From Quadrisphaera granulorum (GTDB lineage Bacteria; Actinomycetota; Actinomycetes; Actinomycetales; Quadrisphaeraceae), in assembly GCF_003149145.1 (NCBI RefSeq), contig NZ_QGDQ01000031.1, positions 1-54,224 of the forward strand: a DNA stretch of 54,224 nt. The letters are read 5' to 3'. The translations under genes and the position numbers were made by a program. Shown here in pieces: positions 40,225-47,631 of this stretch (positions within the stretch are counted from its first letter, which is position 1; each line of letters begins with the position of its first letter). The notes below the pieces were generated by a model. It worked only from the letters and a program-made list of their open reading frames with translations. It ran no database searches and was not told the origin of the DNA.

Positions 40225-41433
40225 CTATCGGGAGTGGCTCAGCGCGGTGTCGGCCTCGGGCTGCTGAGCCTGTCGGCGCAGCTCGCCGCCGGGTGCGAAT
40301 CCCGCGACGAGGAGCACCCCGAGACCAGCGAGGGTCACCAGGGCACCTGCCCACAGGGGCGAGGTGTAGCCGAGGCCGGCGGCGATGGTGATCCCGCCGA
40401 TCCACGCGCCGAAGGCGTTGCCGACGTTGAACGCGGCGATGTTGGCGCCCGAGCCGAGGGCCTGGGCGCTCGCGGCGTGGCGCATGATGCGGATCTGCAG
40501 CGCGGGCACGGTCGCGAACCCGAACACGCCCATGAGCACGAGGGCGACCACCGTGGCGATCTGGCTGGTGGCCACTGCCGCGAACCCGGCCAGGACGAGC
40601 ACCAGGCCGGCGAGGGTGACCAGCAGCGTGGCGCCGACGTTCTTGTCGGCGGCGCGGCCTCCCACCACGTTGCCGAGGAACAGGCCGACGCCGAACAGCA
40701 CCAGCAGCCAGGGGACCACGGCGGGAGCGAAGCCGGAGACACCGGTGAGGGTGAAGGCGATGTAGGTGAAGGCGCCGAACATGCCGCCGTACCCGAGGAT
40801 CGTGAGGAGGATCGACGCCCACACCTGCCCGGACCTAAAGATCCGGAACTCACCGAGGATGCTGCCGGTGGCGCTGGGTGCCTTGACCGCGGCGGCCGGG
40901 ATGAGGGCGAGGATGCCGATCAGGGCGACGACGCCGATGACGGTGATCGCCCAGAACGTCGAGCGCCAGCCCGCGGCCTGACCGAGGAACGTCCCCAGCG
41001 GGACACCGAGCACGTTCGCGATGGTCAGACCACCGAACATCATCGAGATGGCGGCGGCCTGGCGGTGGGCCGGGACCAGGCTCGCGGCGACGACGGAGCC
41101 GATGCCGAAGAACGCGCCGTGGCACAGCGCGGCCACGATGCGCCCGGCAAGCATCACGTCATAGGTGGGTGCGAGCGCAGACATCGCGTTGCCGACGAGG
41201 AACAGGACCATGAGCAGGACGAGGACGAGCTTCCGGTTCACACGTGACATGGCCACCGTCAGCGCGATGGCGCCGATCGCGACGGCCAGGGCGTAGCCGG
41301 AGATGAGGTAGCCGGCGACCTGCTCGGTGACGCCGAAGTCGGCGGCCACCTCGGGGAGCAGGCCTGCGATGACGAACTCGGTGAGTCCGATGCCGAACCC
41401 GCCGAGGGCGAGCGCGACGAGGGCGATGGGCAT
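40225..41433 (-). CDS. MFS exporter, DHA1 type (AraJ/PbuE-like)
   Basis: A 402-residue transporter with about 12 hydrophobic segments: MPIALVALALGGFGIGLTEF at the N-terminus, then GLLPEVAADFGVTEQVAGYL, the short motif-A equivalent SRVNRKLVLVLLMVLF, and AAISMMFGGLTIANVLGVPL. The family includes sugar-efflux, purine-efflux and chloramphenicol exporters; the substrate here is unknown. ATG 41433 has GGAAGGA 7-8 nt upstream. It diverges from the marR gene, whose product is probably its repressor, over an intergenic region with two perfect direct repeats. Confidence 0.88.
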   Translation of the reverse strand: MPIALVALALGGFGIGLTEFVIAGLLPEVAADFGVTEQVAGYLISGYALAVAIGAIALTVAMSRVNRKLVLVLLMVLFLVGNAMSALAPTYDVMLAGRIVAALCHGAFFGIGSVVAASLVPAHRQAAAISMMFGGLTIANVLGVPLGTFLGQAAGWRSTFWAITVIGVVALIGILALIPAAAVKAPSATGSILGEFRIFRSGQVWASILLTILGYGGMFGAFTYIAFTLTGVSGFAPAVVPWLLVLFGVGLFLGNVVGGRAADKNVGATLLVTLAGLVLVLAGFAAVATSQIATVVALVLMGVFGFATVPALQIRIMRHAASAQALGSGANIAAFNVGNAFGAWIGGITIAAGLGYTSPLWAGALVTLAGLGVLLVAGFAPGGELRRQAQQPEADTALSHSR

Positions 41434-41492
41434 GGGGAAGTCCTTCCGGAGGAAGTCCAGGACGACGCGAACGCAACAACCGGCGTTCGCAG

Positions 41493-41532
41493 TAGTTGCA
41501 GGCGCGGGATAGATAGTTGCAGGCGCGGGATA
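41493..41532. promoter_or_regulatory. Two 19-bp direct repeats, putative MarR operators
   Basis: TAGTTGCAGGCGCGGGATA occurs at 41493-41511 and again at 41514-41532, exactly 21 bp apart (two helical turns, same DNA face). The second runs into a near-palindrome around GGATATCC. It sits between the MFS (start 41433) and marR (start 41593) genes. Confidence 0.7.
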
Positions 41533-41592
41533 TCCGCGCAAGTGAGGTACGGTGGTTCCCGATCGTCGAGGGAGTCGACAAGGGGGTTGCAG

Positions 41593-42039
41593 ATGGGCAT
41601 CGCCGACGACGCGGTCGAGGTGCGTGCACGTGGCTGGCGGACGCTCGCCGCCCTGCACGGGCTCATCGAGGCCGCGCTGGAGCGGTCGCTGCAGCGCGAG
41701 CACGAGCTCTCCGTCGTGGAGTACACCGTGCTCGATGCCCTCAGTCGCCAGCGTGGCTGGCACATGCGCATGCAGCAGCTCGCTCGCGCTGCGGCGCTGT
41801 CGAGCAGTGCGACCACGCGCCTGGTCACTCGCCTCGAAGACCGCGGGCTCCTGATGCGCGTCTTGTGCGCCGACGACCGGCGCGGCATCTACACCGAGCT
41901 CACCCCGGCCGGCCAGCACCTGCTCGCCGACGCCCGCCCCACCCATGACCGCGTCCTCGAGGAGTCCCTGGCGACGGCGGAGGGCATGCCGGAGCTGGCC
42001 CCCCTCGCGCGGGCACTGCATGCGAGCGTGAGTGCGTGA
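41593..42039 (+). CDS. MarR-family transcriptional regulator
   Basis: A 148-residue MarR protein. It has the N-terminal dimer helix (AALHGLIEAALERSLQREHE), LSVVEYTVLDAL, the winged helix MRMQQLARAAALSSSATTRL, then VTRLEDRGLLMRV, and the wing CADDRRGIYTELTPAG. MarR proteins are mostly ligand-released repressors of efflux or catabolic genes. ATG 41593 follows AAGGGGG by about 6 nt. It is coupled to the ABM gene (4-bp overlap) and divergent from the MFS exporter, a typical exporter-repressor layout. Confidence 0.9.
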   Translation: MGIADDAVEVRARGWRTLAALHGLIEAALERSLQREHELSVVEYTVLDALSRQRGWHMRMQQLARAAALSSSATTRLVTRLEDRGLLMRVLCADDRRGIYTELTPAGQHLLADARPTHDRVLEESLATAEGMPELAPLARALHASVSA

Positions 42040-42335
42040 TCATCAGGGTGTCCGAGGCCAGCGTCCGGCCCGACCGGGTCGAGGACTTCATGATCCGCCT
42101 CCACGAGCTGGTGGCGGGCTTCCCCGAGGCGCACCCCGGCCTGCTCCGGCACGAGGTGCTCGTCGACCTCGAGGACCCGACGCGGGTGCAGTACGTCAGC
42201 TGGTGGCGCGACGAGGGCAGTCTCGTGCGCTACGCCGGGCCGCACTGGCGCCACGAGCCGGTGACCTTCCCCGACGAGGCCTTGCTGCTGCAGGCCCCGT
42301 TGACGCTGCGCCACTTCCTCGCCGACAAGGAATAG
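42036..42335 (+). CDS. Antibiotic-biosynthesis-monooxygenase (ABM) domain protein
   Basis: A 99-residue ferredoxin-like alpha/beta barrel monomer: IIRVSEASVRPDRVEDFMIR, then FPEAHPGLLRHEVLVDLEDP, RVQYVSWWRDEGSLVRY. Small ABM proteins include cofactor-free quinone-forming monooxygenases and heme-degrading enzymes; which applies is not visible. GTG 42036 overlaps the marR stop by 4 bp, so it is co-expressed with the regulator and is likely to detoxify the compound that MarR senses. Confidence 0.82.
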   Translation: MIIRVSEASVRPDRVEDFMIRLHELVAGFPEAHPGLLRHEVLVDLEDPTRVQYVSWWRDEGSLVRYAGPHWRHEPVTFPDEALLLQAPLTLRHFLADKE

Positions 42336-42346
42336 ACCCGCGTCGG

Positions 42347-42383
42347 CCCCCGCAGGCATGGGGCTCACGCTGCAGCGGGGGCG
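42347..42383. terminator. Hairpin between convergent ABM and GntR genes
   Basis: GCCCCCGC (42347-42354) and GCGGGGGC (42376-42383) form an 8-bp GC stem with a 21-nt loop, between stops at 42335 and 42384. No U-tract. It may end both transcripts. Confidence 0.55.
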
Positions 42384-43088
42384 CTACGCCGGATGCTCGA
42401 CGGGCGGGCTGTCGGAAGCGGTCTGGGTCGATCCCATGAACGACTCGATGCGCCCCCTGGCGCTCAGCAGCGACTCTCTCGTGGCCGCTGCGGCTTCCTG
42501 GCCGTCCTGGCGGCGGGCGGCCTCGACGAGTCGGGCCGGGTACGCCCAGAGTGCGTCATCGCCCACGGCCAGTGCCGTCTTGGCGCCGAAGATCTTGAAG
42601 ATGCGGCACTTGCGCCACAGGCCCTCGACGAGCTCGACGAGATGGCGGTTGGGCTGGCTTCCGTAGAGGACGCGCAGCAGGTCCTCGTCGCGGTCCAGGG
42701 TGCCGTCGACGTCGCCTCGGTCCGCTGCGGTGCGCAGGTGCTCGAGCTGCTCGGCCATCAGGGCAACCCGCTGGGGAGTGGCGTCCCGTGCGCCACGCTC
42801 CGCGGCGTCCGTCTCGAGCAGGATGCGGATGTCGTAGATGTGCAGCAGCTCGTCCTTGCTCACCTCCCGCACCACCGCTCCGCGGTGGGGGCTGCTCACC
42901 GCGAGGCCCGCCTCCTCGAGGCGGCGGATCGCCTCGCGCACCGGCATGACGCTCGTGCCGACCTCGTCCGCGATCTGGCGGATGCGCAGCCGGGTCCCAC
43001 CGGGCAGGTGGCCGTTCACGATCATGTCGCGCAGCGTCACGAAGACCTGGTCGGCCAGCAGTGACGGTGCAGCCGGGGTCATCGCCAC
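42384..43088 (-). CDS. GntR-family regulator, FCD (FadR) subfamily
   Basis: A 234-residue regulator. The N-terminal winged helix reads LADQVFVTLRDMIVNGHLPG, then RLRIRQIADEVGTSVMPVRE, AIRRLEEAGLAVSSPHRGAV, and the C-terminal FCD domain has LLHIYDIRILLETDAAERGA and helical repeats with metal-binding-type His/Asp. GTG 43088 is chosen because GGAGG lies 6 nt upstream; ATG 43082 is the next choice. FCD regulators usually sense small organic acids or amines and repress an adjacent operon. A palindrome at 43216 lies between it and the divergent amine-catabolic genes. Confidence 0.88.
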   Translation of the reverse strand: MAMTPAAPSLLADQVFVTLRDMIVNGHLPGGTRLRIRQIADEVGTSVMPVREAIRRLEEAGLAVSSPHRGAVVREVSKDELLHIYDIRILLETDAAERGARDATPQRVALMAEQLEHLRTAADRGDVDGTLDRDEDLLRVLYGSQPNRHLVELVEGLWRKCRIFKIFGAKTALAVGDDALWAYPARLVEAARRQDGQEAAAATRESLLSARGRIESFMGSTQTASDSPPVEHPA

Positions 43089-43215
43089 CGTGATCCTCCG
43101 AGCAGTCGGTGCCGCACAGCCTTCCACGGCCAGGGCACCAGCGCTTCCCTGTGGCTTTCCCCTGTTGCCGTCATGTTAAAGCTGCGGGCGCTGCCACTCA
43201 TCCTCTTGTGTGATC

Positions 43216-43225
43216 TGTGATCACA
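43216..43225. promoter_or_regulatory. Perfect palindrome, candidate GntR operator
   Basis: TGTGATCACA, preceded by the related half TGTGTGATC (43207-43215). FCD-type GntR sites are commonly short dyads of this kind. It lies in the 304-bp region between the GntR start (43088) and the first plus-strand start (43393), which otherwise holds no gene. Confidence 0.5.
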
Positions 43226-43392
43226 TCCTAGGTTCTCATCAACGCCGCACGCCAGGGCCGGCCGCTGGGACGCGAGACACCGCTCGCGCACCAGCCCGGC
43301 GCTGTGGACGCCAGCACCGCCGATCGACCGCGAGCTCACCGTCGAGCCCGTTCACGTCTCGAACGCCGATCGCACCACCAGGAGAAGACACC

Positions 43393-43609
43393 GTGAACAG
43401 CTCTTCGTCGTTCCTCGTCAAGATCGCGCTCGCCGCCTCCCCATGAGATCGGCTTCGCCCGCAGCGTGGCCGACGAGGTGGTCTTCATGTCCGGCGGCAC
43501 GGTCCCCGAGATCGGCCCTCCCTCCCAGGTCATCGACGATCCGCAGGTGGAGTCCACGCGTCAGTTCTTGCGCTCCATGTCCGAGCGCACCACAGCCCCG
43601 GTCCGCTGA
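43393..43609 (+). pseudogene. Deletion scar of an amino-acid ABC transporter operon
   Basis: GTG 43393, with GGAGAAG upstream, starts MNSSSSFLVKIALAAS, like the signal peptide of a binding lipoprotein, and stops after 17 codons. One frame over, from about 43439, the sequence reads HEIGFARSVADEVVFMSGGT, then IGPPSQVIDDPQVESTRQFL, stopping at 43607-43609. That is the C-terminus of a GlnQ/ArtM-type polar-amino-acid ATPase, beginning at the H-loop histidine. The simplest reading is an internal deletion that removed the rest of the binding protein, the permease and most of the ATPase and fused the two ends out of frame near 43438-43444. Confidence 0.8.
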
Positions 43610-43652
43610 GCGACCACCCACCTATCCGCTTCCTCGTCCCGGAGGTCTCCTG

Positions 43653-45188
43653 ATGTCCACCACCGCCACTGCCACTGCCACCGCGACCGCCACCGCGGGC
43701 CCCACCGCGGTGCGCCGCGCCGCCGCCGGCTCCGTGCTCGTCGAAGACGGCGACCTGCCCGCCCTGCAGCACTGGATCGCCGGCGCGCCGGCCTCGAGCA
43801 CCTCCACCGAGACCCTCGACGTCTTCGACCCCTGCACCGGTCAGAAGATCGCCGCCGTACCCGCCGGCTCGGTCGAGGACGTCGACGCCGCCGTGGCCGC
43901 CGCTCGCGCCGCCGGCCGCGCGTGGGCCGCCACCACGCCCAAGGAGCGCTCGCTGGTGCTGCTGCGCATCGCCGAGCGGATCGAGAGCTCCGCCGAGGCC
44001 CTGGCGCGCCTGGAGTCCTTCGACACCGGCAAGCCGCTGTCGGTCTCCGGCGACGACGTCGCCCAGGCCGTCGACACGTTCCGCTTCATGGCCGGTGCGC
44101 TGCGCACGGCCACGTCGGCCGCTGCCGACGAGTTCGTCACCGACCACCTCTCGGTCATCCACCGCGAGCCGGTCGGGGTGGTCGGGGTCATCACCCCCTG
44201 GAACTACCCGCTGCTCATGGCCGCCTGGAAGATCGCCCCGATCCTCGGGGCGGGCAACGCCCTGGTGCTGAAGCCCTCGGAGATCACCCCGCTGGCCACC
44301 CTGAAGCTTGCCGAGCTGATCGCGGACCTGCTGCCCGCCGGCGCCTTCAACGTGGTCACCGGCACCGGCCCCGTGGTGGGCCAGCGTCTCTCGACCCACC
44401 CCGACGTCGCCCTGGTCGCCCTCACCGGGTCGGTCGGCAGCGGGCGGGCGGTGGCCACGTCGGCGGCAGCCTCCCTCAAGCGCGTGCACCTCGAGCTCGG
44501 TGGCAAGGCCCCCGTCGTCGTCTTCGCCGACGCCGACCTGGCCGCCGCCGCCAGCTCCCTGCGGGCGGCCGGGTACTGGAACTCCGGCCAGGAGTGCGGC
44601 GCCGGCTGCCGCGTGCTGGTCCACGCCTCGGTGGCCGAGGAGTTCACGCGCCTGCTGGTCGCCGAGGTCGAGTCCCTCGTGGTGGGCGAGCCCGGCGCCG
44701 GCGACGACGTCGAGATCGGCCCGCTGGTCTCGAAGGGCCACTACGAGAAGGTCGTCGGGTTCCTCGACCGCGCCCGCGAGGCCGGCATCTCCGCCGCCGT
44801 GGGCGGCGGCCCCGCCGAGGGACCGGGCTGGTTCGTGGCCCCCACCGTGCTGGTCGACGTGCCCGCCGGCGCCGAGTGCGCCCGTGAGGAGATCTTCGGC
44901 CCCGTCGTCACGGTGGAGACCTTCACCGAGGAGGACGAAGCCATCACCCGCGCCAACGAGGTCGTCTACGGCCTTGCCGCGTCGGTGTGGACCCGCGACG
45001 CCGCCCGCAGCCACGACGTCGCCCGTCAGCTCGACTTCGGCACGGTCTGGGTCAACTGCCACCTGGTGCTGGCCAGCGAGGTGCCGTGGGGCGGGTTCAA
45101 GGGGTCCGGCTACGGCCGCGACCTCTCGATCTACGCCCTTGACGACTTCTCCCGCACCAAGCACGTCATGCACAACCGCACGCGCTGA
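43653..45188 (+). CDS. Aldehyde dehydrogenase, gamma-aminobutyraldehyde dehydrogenase-like
   Basis: A 511-residue NAD(P)-dependent aldehyde dehydrogenase. It has the N-glycine/cofactor motifs VGVITPWNYPLLMAAWKIAP, LVLKPSEITPLATL and LTGSVGSGRAV, the general-base Glu in LELGGKAPVVVF, the catalytic Cys in NSGQECGAGCRV, and a C-terminal EIFGPVV. The sequence resembles the PatD class that turns 4-aminobutanal into GABA. Residues 2-15 are a Thr-Ala repeat, likely disordered. ATG 43653 has GGAGG 7 nt upstream. It heads the amine-catabolic operon and would act on the aldehyde made by the next gene's product. Confidence 0.88.
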   Translation: MSTTATATATATATAGPTAVRRAAAGSVLVEDGDLPALQHWIAGAPASSTSTETLDVFDPCTGQKIAAVPAGSVEDVDAAVAAARAAGRAWAATTPKERSLVLLRIAERIESSAEALARLESFDTGKPLSVSGDDVAQAVDTFRFMAGALRTATSAAADEFVTDHLSVIHREPVGVVGVITPWNYPLLMAAWKIAPILGAGNALVLKPSEITPLATLKLAELIADLLPAGAFNVVTGTGPVVGQRLSTHPDVALVALTGSVGSGRAVATSAAASLKRVHLELGGKAPVVVFADADLAAAASSLRAAGYWNSGQECGAGCRVLVHASVAEEFTRLLVAEVESLVVGEPGAGDDVEIGPLVSKGHYEKVVGFLDRAREAGISAAVGGGPAEGPGWFVAPTVLVDVPAGAECAREEIFGPVVTVETFTEEDEAITRANEVVYGLAASVWTRDAARSHDVARQLDFGTVWVNCHLVLASEVPWGGFKGSGYGRDLSIYALDDFSRTKHVMHNRTR

Positions 45189-45224
45189 CCCGGCCGCACC
45201 CACGCACGCAGAGAAGAGCACGAG

Positions 45225-46607
45225 ATGAAGGACGTCGTCGTCGTCGGAGCGGGACTGGCGGGACTGGCCGCCGGGTGGCGCCTGCGCCACTGGGACGGGC
45301 TGGTGCTGGAGGCCGACCACCGCGTGGGCGGGCGCATCAAGTCCGAGCGCCGCGGGGACTACTGGCTGAACTGGGGCGGGCACGTCTTCGCCGGCCCGGG
45401 ATCGTCCACCGACGCGCTGTTGAACGAGGTCGGGGTGATGGCCGTGGCCGTCCCCGGGTCGCTGCAGGCGCTGTCGATGAACGGGAAGTTCCTGCGCAAG
45501 GGGCACATCGCCACGTACCCGCTGCGCATCCCCATGCCGCTGGCCTCCCGCATCGCCACCGTGACCGCCGGCATGAAGGTGGTGACGGGGGTGGCCAAGT
45601 ACACCGACGTCGTCCGCAAGCGGGCGGGGGAGTCCGGGGCGATGCGCCAGCAGCGCATCTACGACTTCGCCAACACCCAGACCTTCGCCGACCTCATCGG
45701 CGACCTGCCCGAGGACGCCGCGGCCCTGTTCAAGACCACCGTGACGCGCTCGGCCGGTGACATGGACCAGATCTCCGCGGGCGCCGGCATCGGCTACTTC
45801 AGCCTCGTGCTCGGCTTCGGGCAGGGTCTGAACTGCGGCATCGTCGGCGGCCCGTCCACCCTGACGGAGACCGTGGCTGCTGCTCTGGGCGAGCGGGTGC
45901 AGCTCGGCGCCGTCGTCACCGAGGTCGTCCACCGGCCCCGATCGGTGCTGGTGAGGTACACCCAGGACGGCGTCGCCAAGGAGGTCGAGGCTCGCGCGGT
46001 GGTGCTCGCCACCACCGCCGACGTCACGAACCGCATCGGCGTGGACCTGCCGGCCGACCTCAAGGAGGCCCTCGGCATGGTGAAGTACGGCCCCCACGTC
46101 AGCTCCGCGTTCCTCACCGACGAAACGGGCCCGCAGCCGTGGGACGACATCTACGCGATCGCCGCGCCCAAGCGGTCCTTCGCCATCGCCCTGAACCAGG
46201 CCAGCATCGTGCGCGGCTCGGAGACCGTCCGCCGCCCCGGCGGCAGCTTCATGACGTTCTCCCCGGCCGCCCTCGGCAGGGCGCTGCTCGACAAGAGCGA
46301 CGACGAAGTCGTGGCCACCCACCTGCGCGACCTCGAGGCGGTGCTGGACTGCCCGGGGTTCTCCAAGACCGTTGTCGAGGCGAAGGCCTCCCGCTGGGCC
46401 GTCGCCTCCCCGTACTCCTTCCCCGGGCGAGCGAAGATTCAGTCGACCCTGACTCGCGGCGCTGGTCGCGTGTTCCTCGCGGGTGACTACCTCGGAACCC
46501 TCTACACCGAGACGTCCATCACCTCCGGCTTCTCCGCCGCCCAGGACGCCGCCAGCGTGCTGGCCACCGACCGCCAGAGCGCACCCTTCGCGCTGTCCAT
46601 CCCGTGA
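45225..46607 (+). CDS. Flavin-dependent amine oxidase / NAD(P)-binding FAD protein
   Basis: A 460-residue flavoprotein. It begins with a Rossmann dinucleotide motif (VVVVGAGLAGLAAGWRL), then LVLEADHRVGGRIKSERRGD, the amine-oxidase GG doublet, and ends with the FAD-contact RVFLAGDYLGTLYTETSITS, GF. The middle substrate domain (TFADLIGDLPEDAAALFKTT) is divergent. Related flavin amine oxidases include putrescine oxidase, tyramine oxidase and protoporphyrinogen-oxidase-like proteins. Sited after an aminobutyraldehyde-type dehydrogenase, an amine-oxidising role is likely. ATG 45225 follows GAGAAGAG. The gap to the dehydrogenase is 36 bp. Confidence 0.82.
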   Translation: MKDVVVVGAGLAGLAAGWRLRHWDGLVLEADHRVGGRIKSERRGDYWLNWGGHVFAGPGSSTDALLNEVGVMAVAVPGSLQALSMNGKFLRKGHIATYPLRIPMPLASRIATVTAGMKVVTGVAKYTDVVRKRAGESGAMRQQRIYDFANTQTFADLIGDLPEDAAALFKTTVTRSAGDMDQISAGAGIGYFSLVLGFGQGLNCGIVGGPSTLTETVAAALGERVQLGAVVTEVVHRPRSVLVRYTQDGVAKEVEARAVVLATTADVTNRIGVDLPADLKEALGMVKYGPHVSSAFLTDETGPQPWDDIYAIAAPKRSFAIALNQASIVRGSETVRRPGGSFMTFSPAALGRALLDKSDDEVVATHLRDLEAVLDCPGFSKTVVEAKASRWAVASPYSFPGRAKIQSTLTRGAGRVFLAGDYLGTLYTETSITSGFSAAQDAASVLATDRQSAPFALSIP

Positions 46608-46631
46608 ACCCCCCTGAACCAGGAGCACCCT

Positions 46632-47522
46632 GTGACCACTGACCTGCGAGGCGTCCTCACCGCCCTCACGACCCCCTTCGACAGCGACGACGCCATCGAC
46701 GTCCCCCTGCTCAAGAAGGTCGTCGACCGCTCCATCGACGCCGGCGTCGACGGTGTCGTGGCGGCCGGCTCCACCGGCGAGGTCGGCGCCCTCAGCTCGG
46801 AGGAGCGCCGCCAGCTCGTCGACGTCGTCGTCGAGCACACCGCCGGGCGCGTCCCCGTCATCGCCCAGACCGGCGCCACCACCACCGCCGAGGCCATCCG
46901 CCTCTCCCGCGCCGCGCAGGTCTCCGGCGCCGACGTGCTGATGCTCATCTCGCCGTACTACGAGCCGCTGTCCACCGAGGAGACGGTCGCCTACATCAAG
47001 GACGTCGCGGCCGCGGTCGAGCTGCCGATCATGCTCTACAACATCCCGTCGGTGACGGGCCTCAACCTTGACCCGGCCACCGTGCGCCGGCTGGCCACCG
47101 AGGTCGACAACGTCAAGTACATCAAGGACTCCAGCGCCGACTGGGAGCAGGCGCTGCGCCTGATCCACCACCACTCCGACGTCATCGGCACCTTCATCGG
47201 CTGGGACGCCTACCTCTACAGCGCCCTCGTCGAGGGCGCCGCCGGGGTCATGGCCGGCACCGCGAACGTCGTGCCGGCCGAGGTCGTCCAGGTCAGCCGT
47301 CTCATCGCCGCCGGTGACCTCGCCGGTGCCCTGGCGGCGTGGAAGACGCTCTACCCCGTCATCGACGCGCTGCTGTCGGAGCCGTTCATCCCCGCGGTCA
47401 AGGCCGCCCTCGCCCTGCAGGGGGAGCCGGTGGGAGTTCCGCGTCGTCCGACGGCGCCCTCCAGCGACGAGGCCATCGCCAGCATCCGCAAGGCGCTCGA
47501 GGGGCTCCCGCAGCACGCCTGA
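46632..47522 (+). CDS. DapA/NanA-family class I aldolase-lyase
   Basis: A 296-residue (beta/alpha)8 barrel of the dihydrodipicolinate-synthase superfamily: GVLTALTTPFDSDDAIDVPL, VAAGSTGEVGALSSEERRQL, SPYYEPLSTEETVAYIKDV, the proton-relay tyrosine in MLYNIPSVTGLNL and the Schiff-base lysine in VKYIKDSSAD. The GTGE-equivalent loop is STGEVGAL. The catalytic machinery is complete, but with no lysine-biosynthesis neighbours it is probably a catabolic lyase or 2-oxoacid aldolase. GTG 46632 lies 24 bp after the amine-oxidase stop with AGGAG upstream, so it belongs to the operon; its exact substrate is unknown. Confidence 0.88.
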   Translation: MTTDLRGVLTALTTPFDSDDAIDVPLLKKVVDRSIDAGVDGVVAAGSTGEVGALSSEERRQLVDVVVEHTAGRVPVIAQTGATTTAEAIRLSRAAQVSGADVLMLISPYYEPLSTEETVAYIKDVAAAVELPIMLYNIPSVTGLNLDPATVRRLATEVDNVKYIKDSSADWEQALRLIHHHSDVIGTFIGWDAYLYSALVEGAAGVMAGTANVVPAEVVQVSRLIAAGDLAGALAAWKTLYPVIDALLSEPFIPAVKAALALQGEPVGVPRRPTAPSSDEAIASIRKALEGLPQHA

Positions 47523-47547
47523 GCGGCACGCTCGCTTCACGAGCAAC

Positions 47548-47590
47548 GAGCCCGCACTAATCGCCCGGTCAGGACGAGCAGTGCGGGCTC
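47548..47590. terminator. Inverted repeat between convergent genes
   Basis: GAGCCCGCACT (47548-47558) and AGTGCGGGCTC (47580-47590) form a perfect 11-bp stem with a 21-nt loop, 26 bp after the dapA-like stop. Likely the operon terminator. Confidence 0.65.
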
Positions 47591-47594
47591 GACC

Positions 47595-47614
47595 CCGCGG
47601 TCAGCTGACCGCGG
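47595..47614. terminator. Perfect 20-bp palindrome upstream of the glnA stop
   Basis: CCGCGGTCAGCTGACCGCGG is its own reverse complement. It lies 4 bp from the preceding inverted repeat and 17 bp from the glnA stop, so it may serve as the glnA terminator. A zero-loop palindrome can also be a protein-binding site. Confidence 0.5.
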
Positions 47615-47631
47615 TCATGCGCTCGCGAGGA

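Noticed and set aside
43530-47546. A 1338-codon open frame antisense to the aldehyde dehydrogenase, amine oxidase and DapA-like genes
   Set aside because: Gly/Val/Asp/Arg-rich, no domain or start signal, and fully explained as the antisense shadow of three conserved genes.
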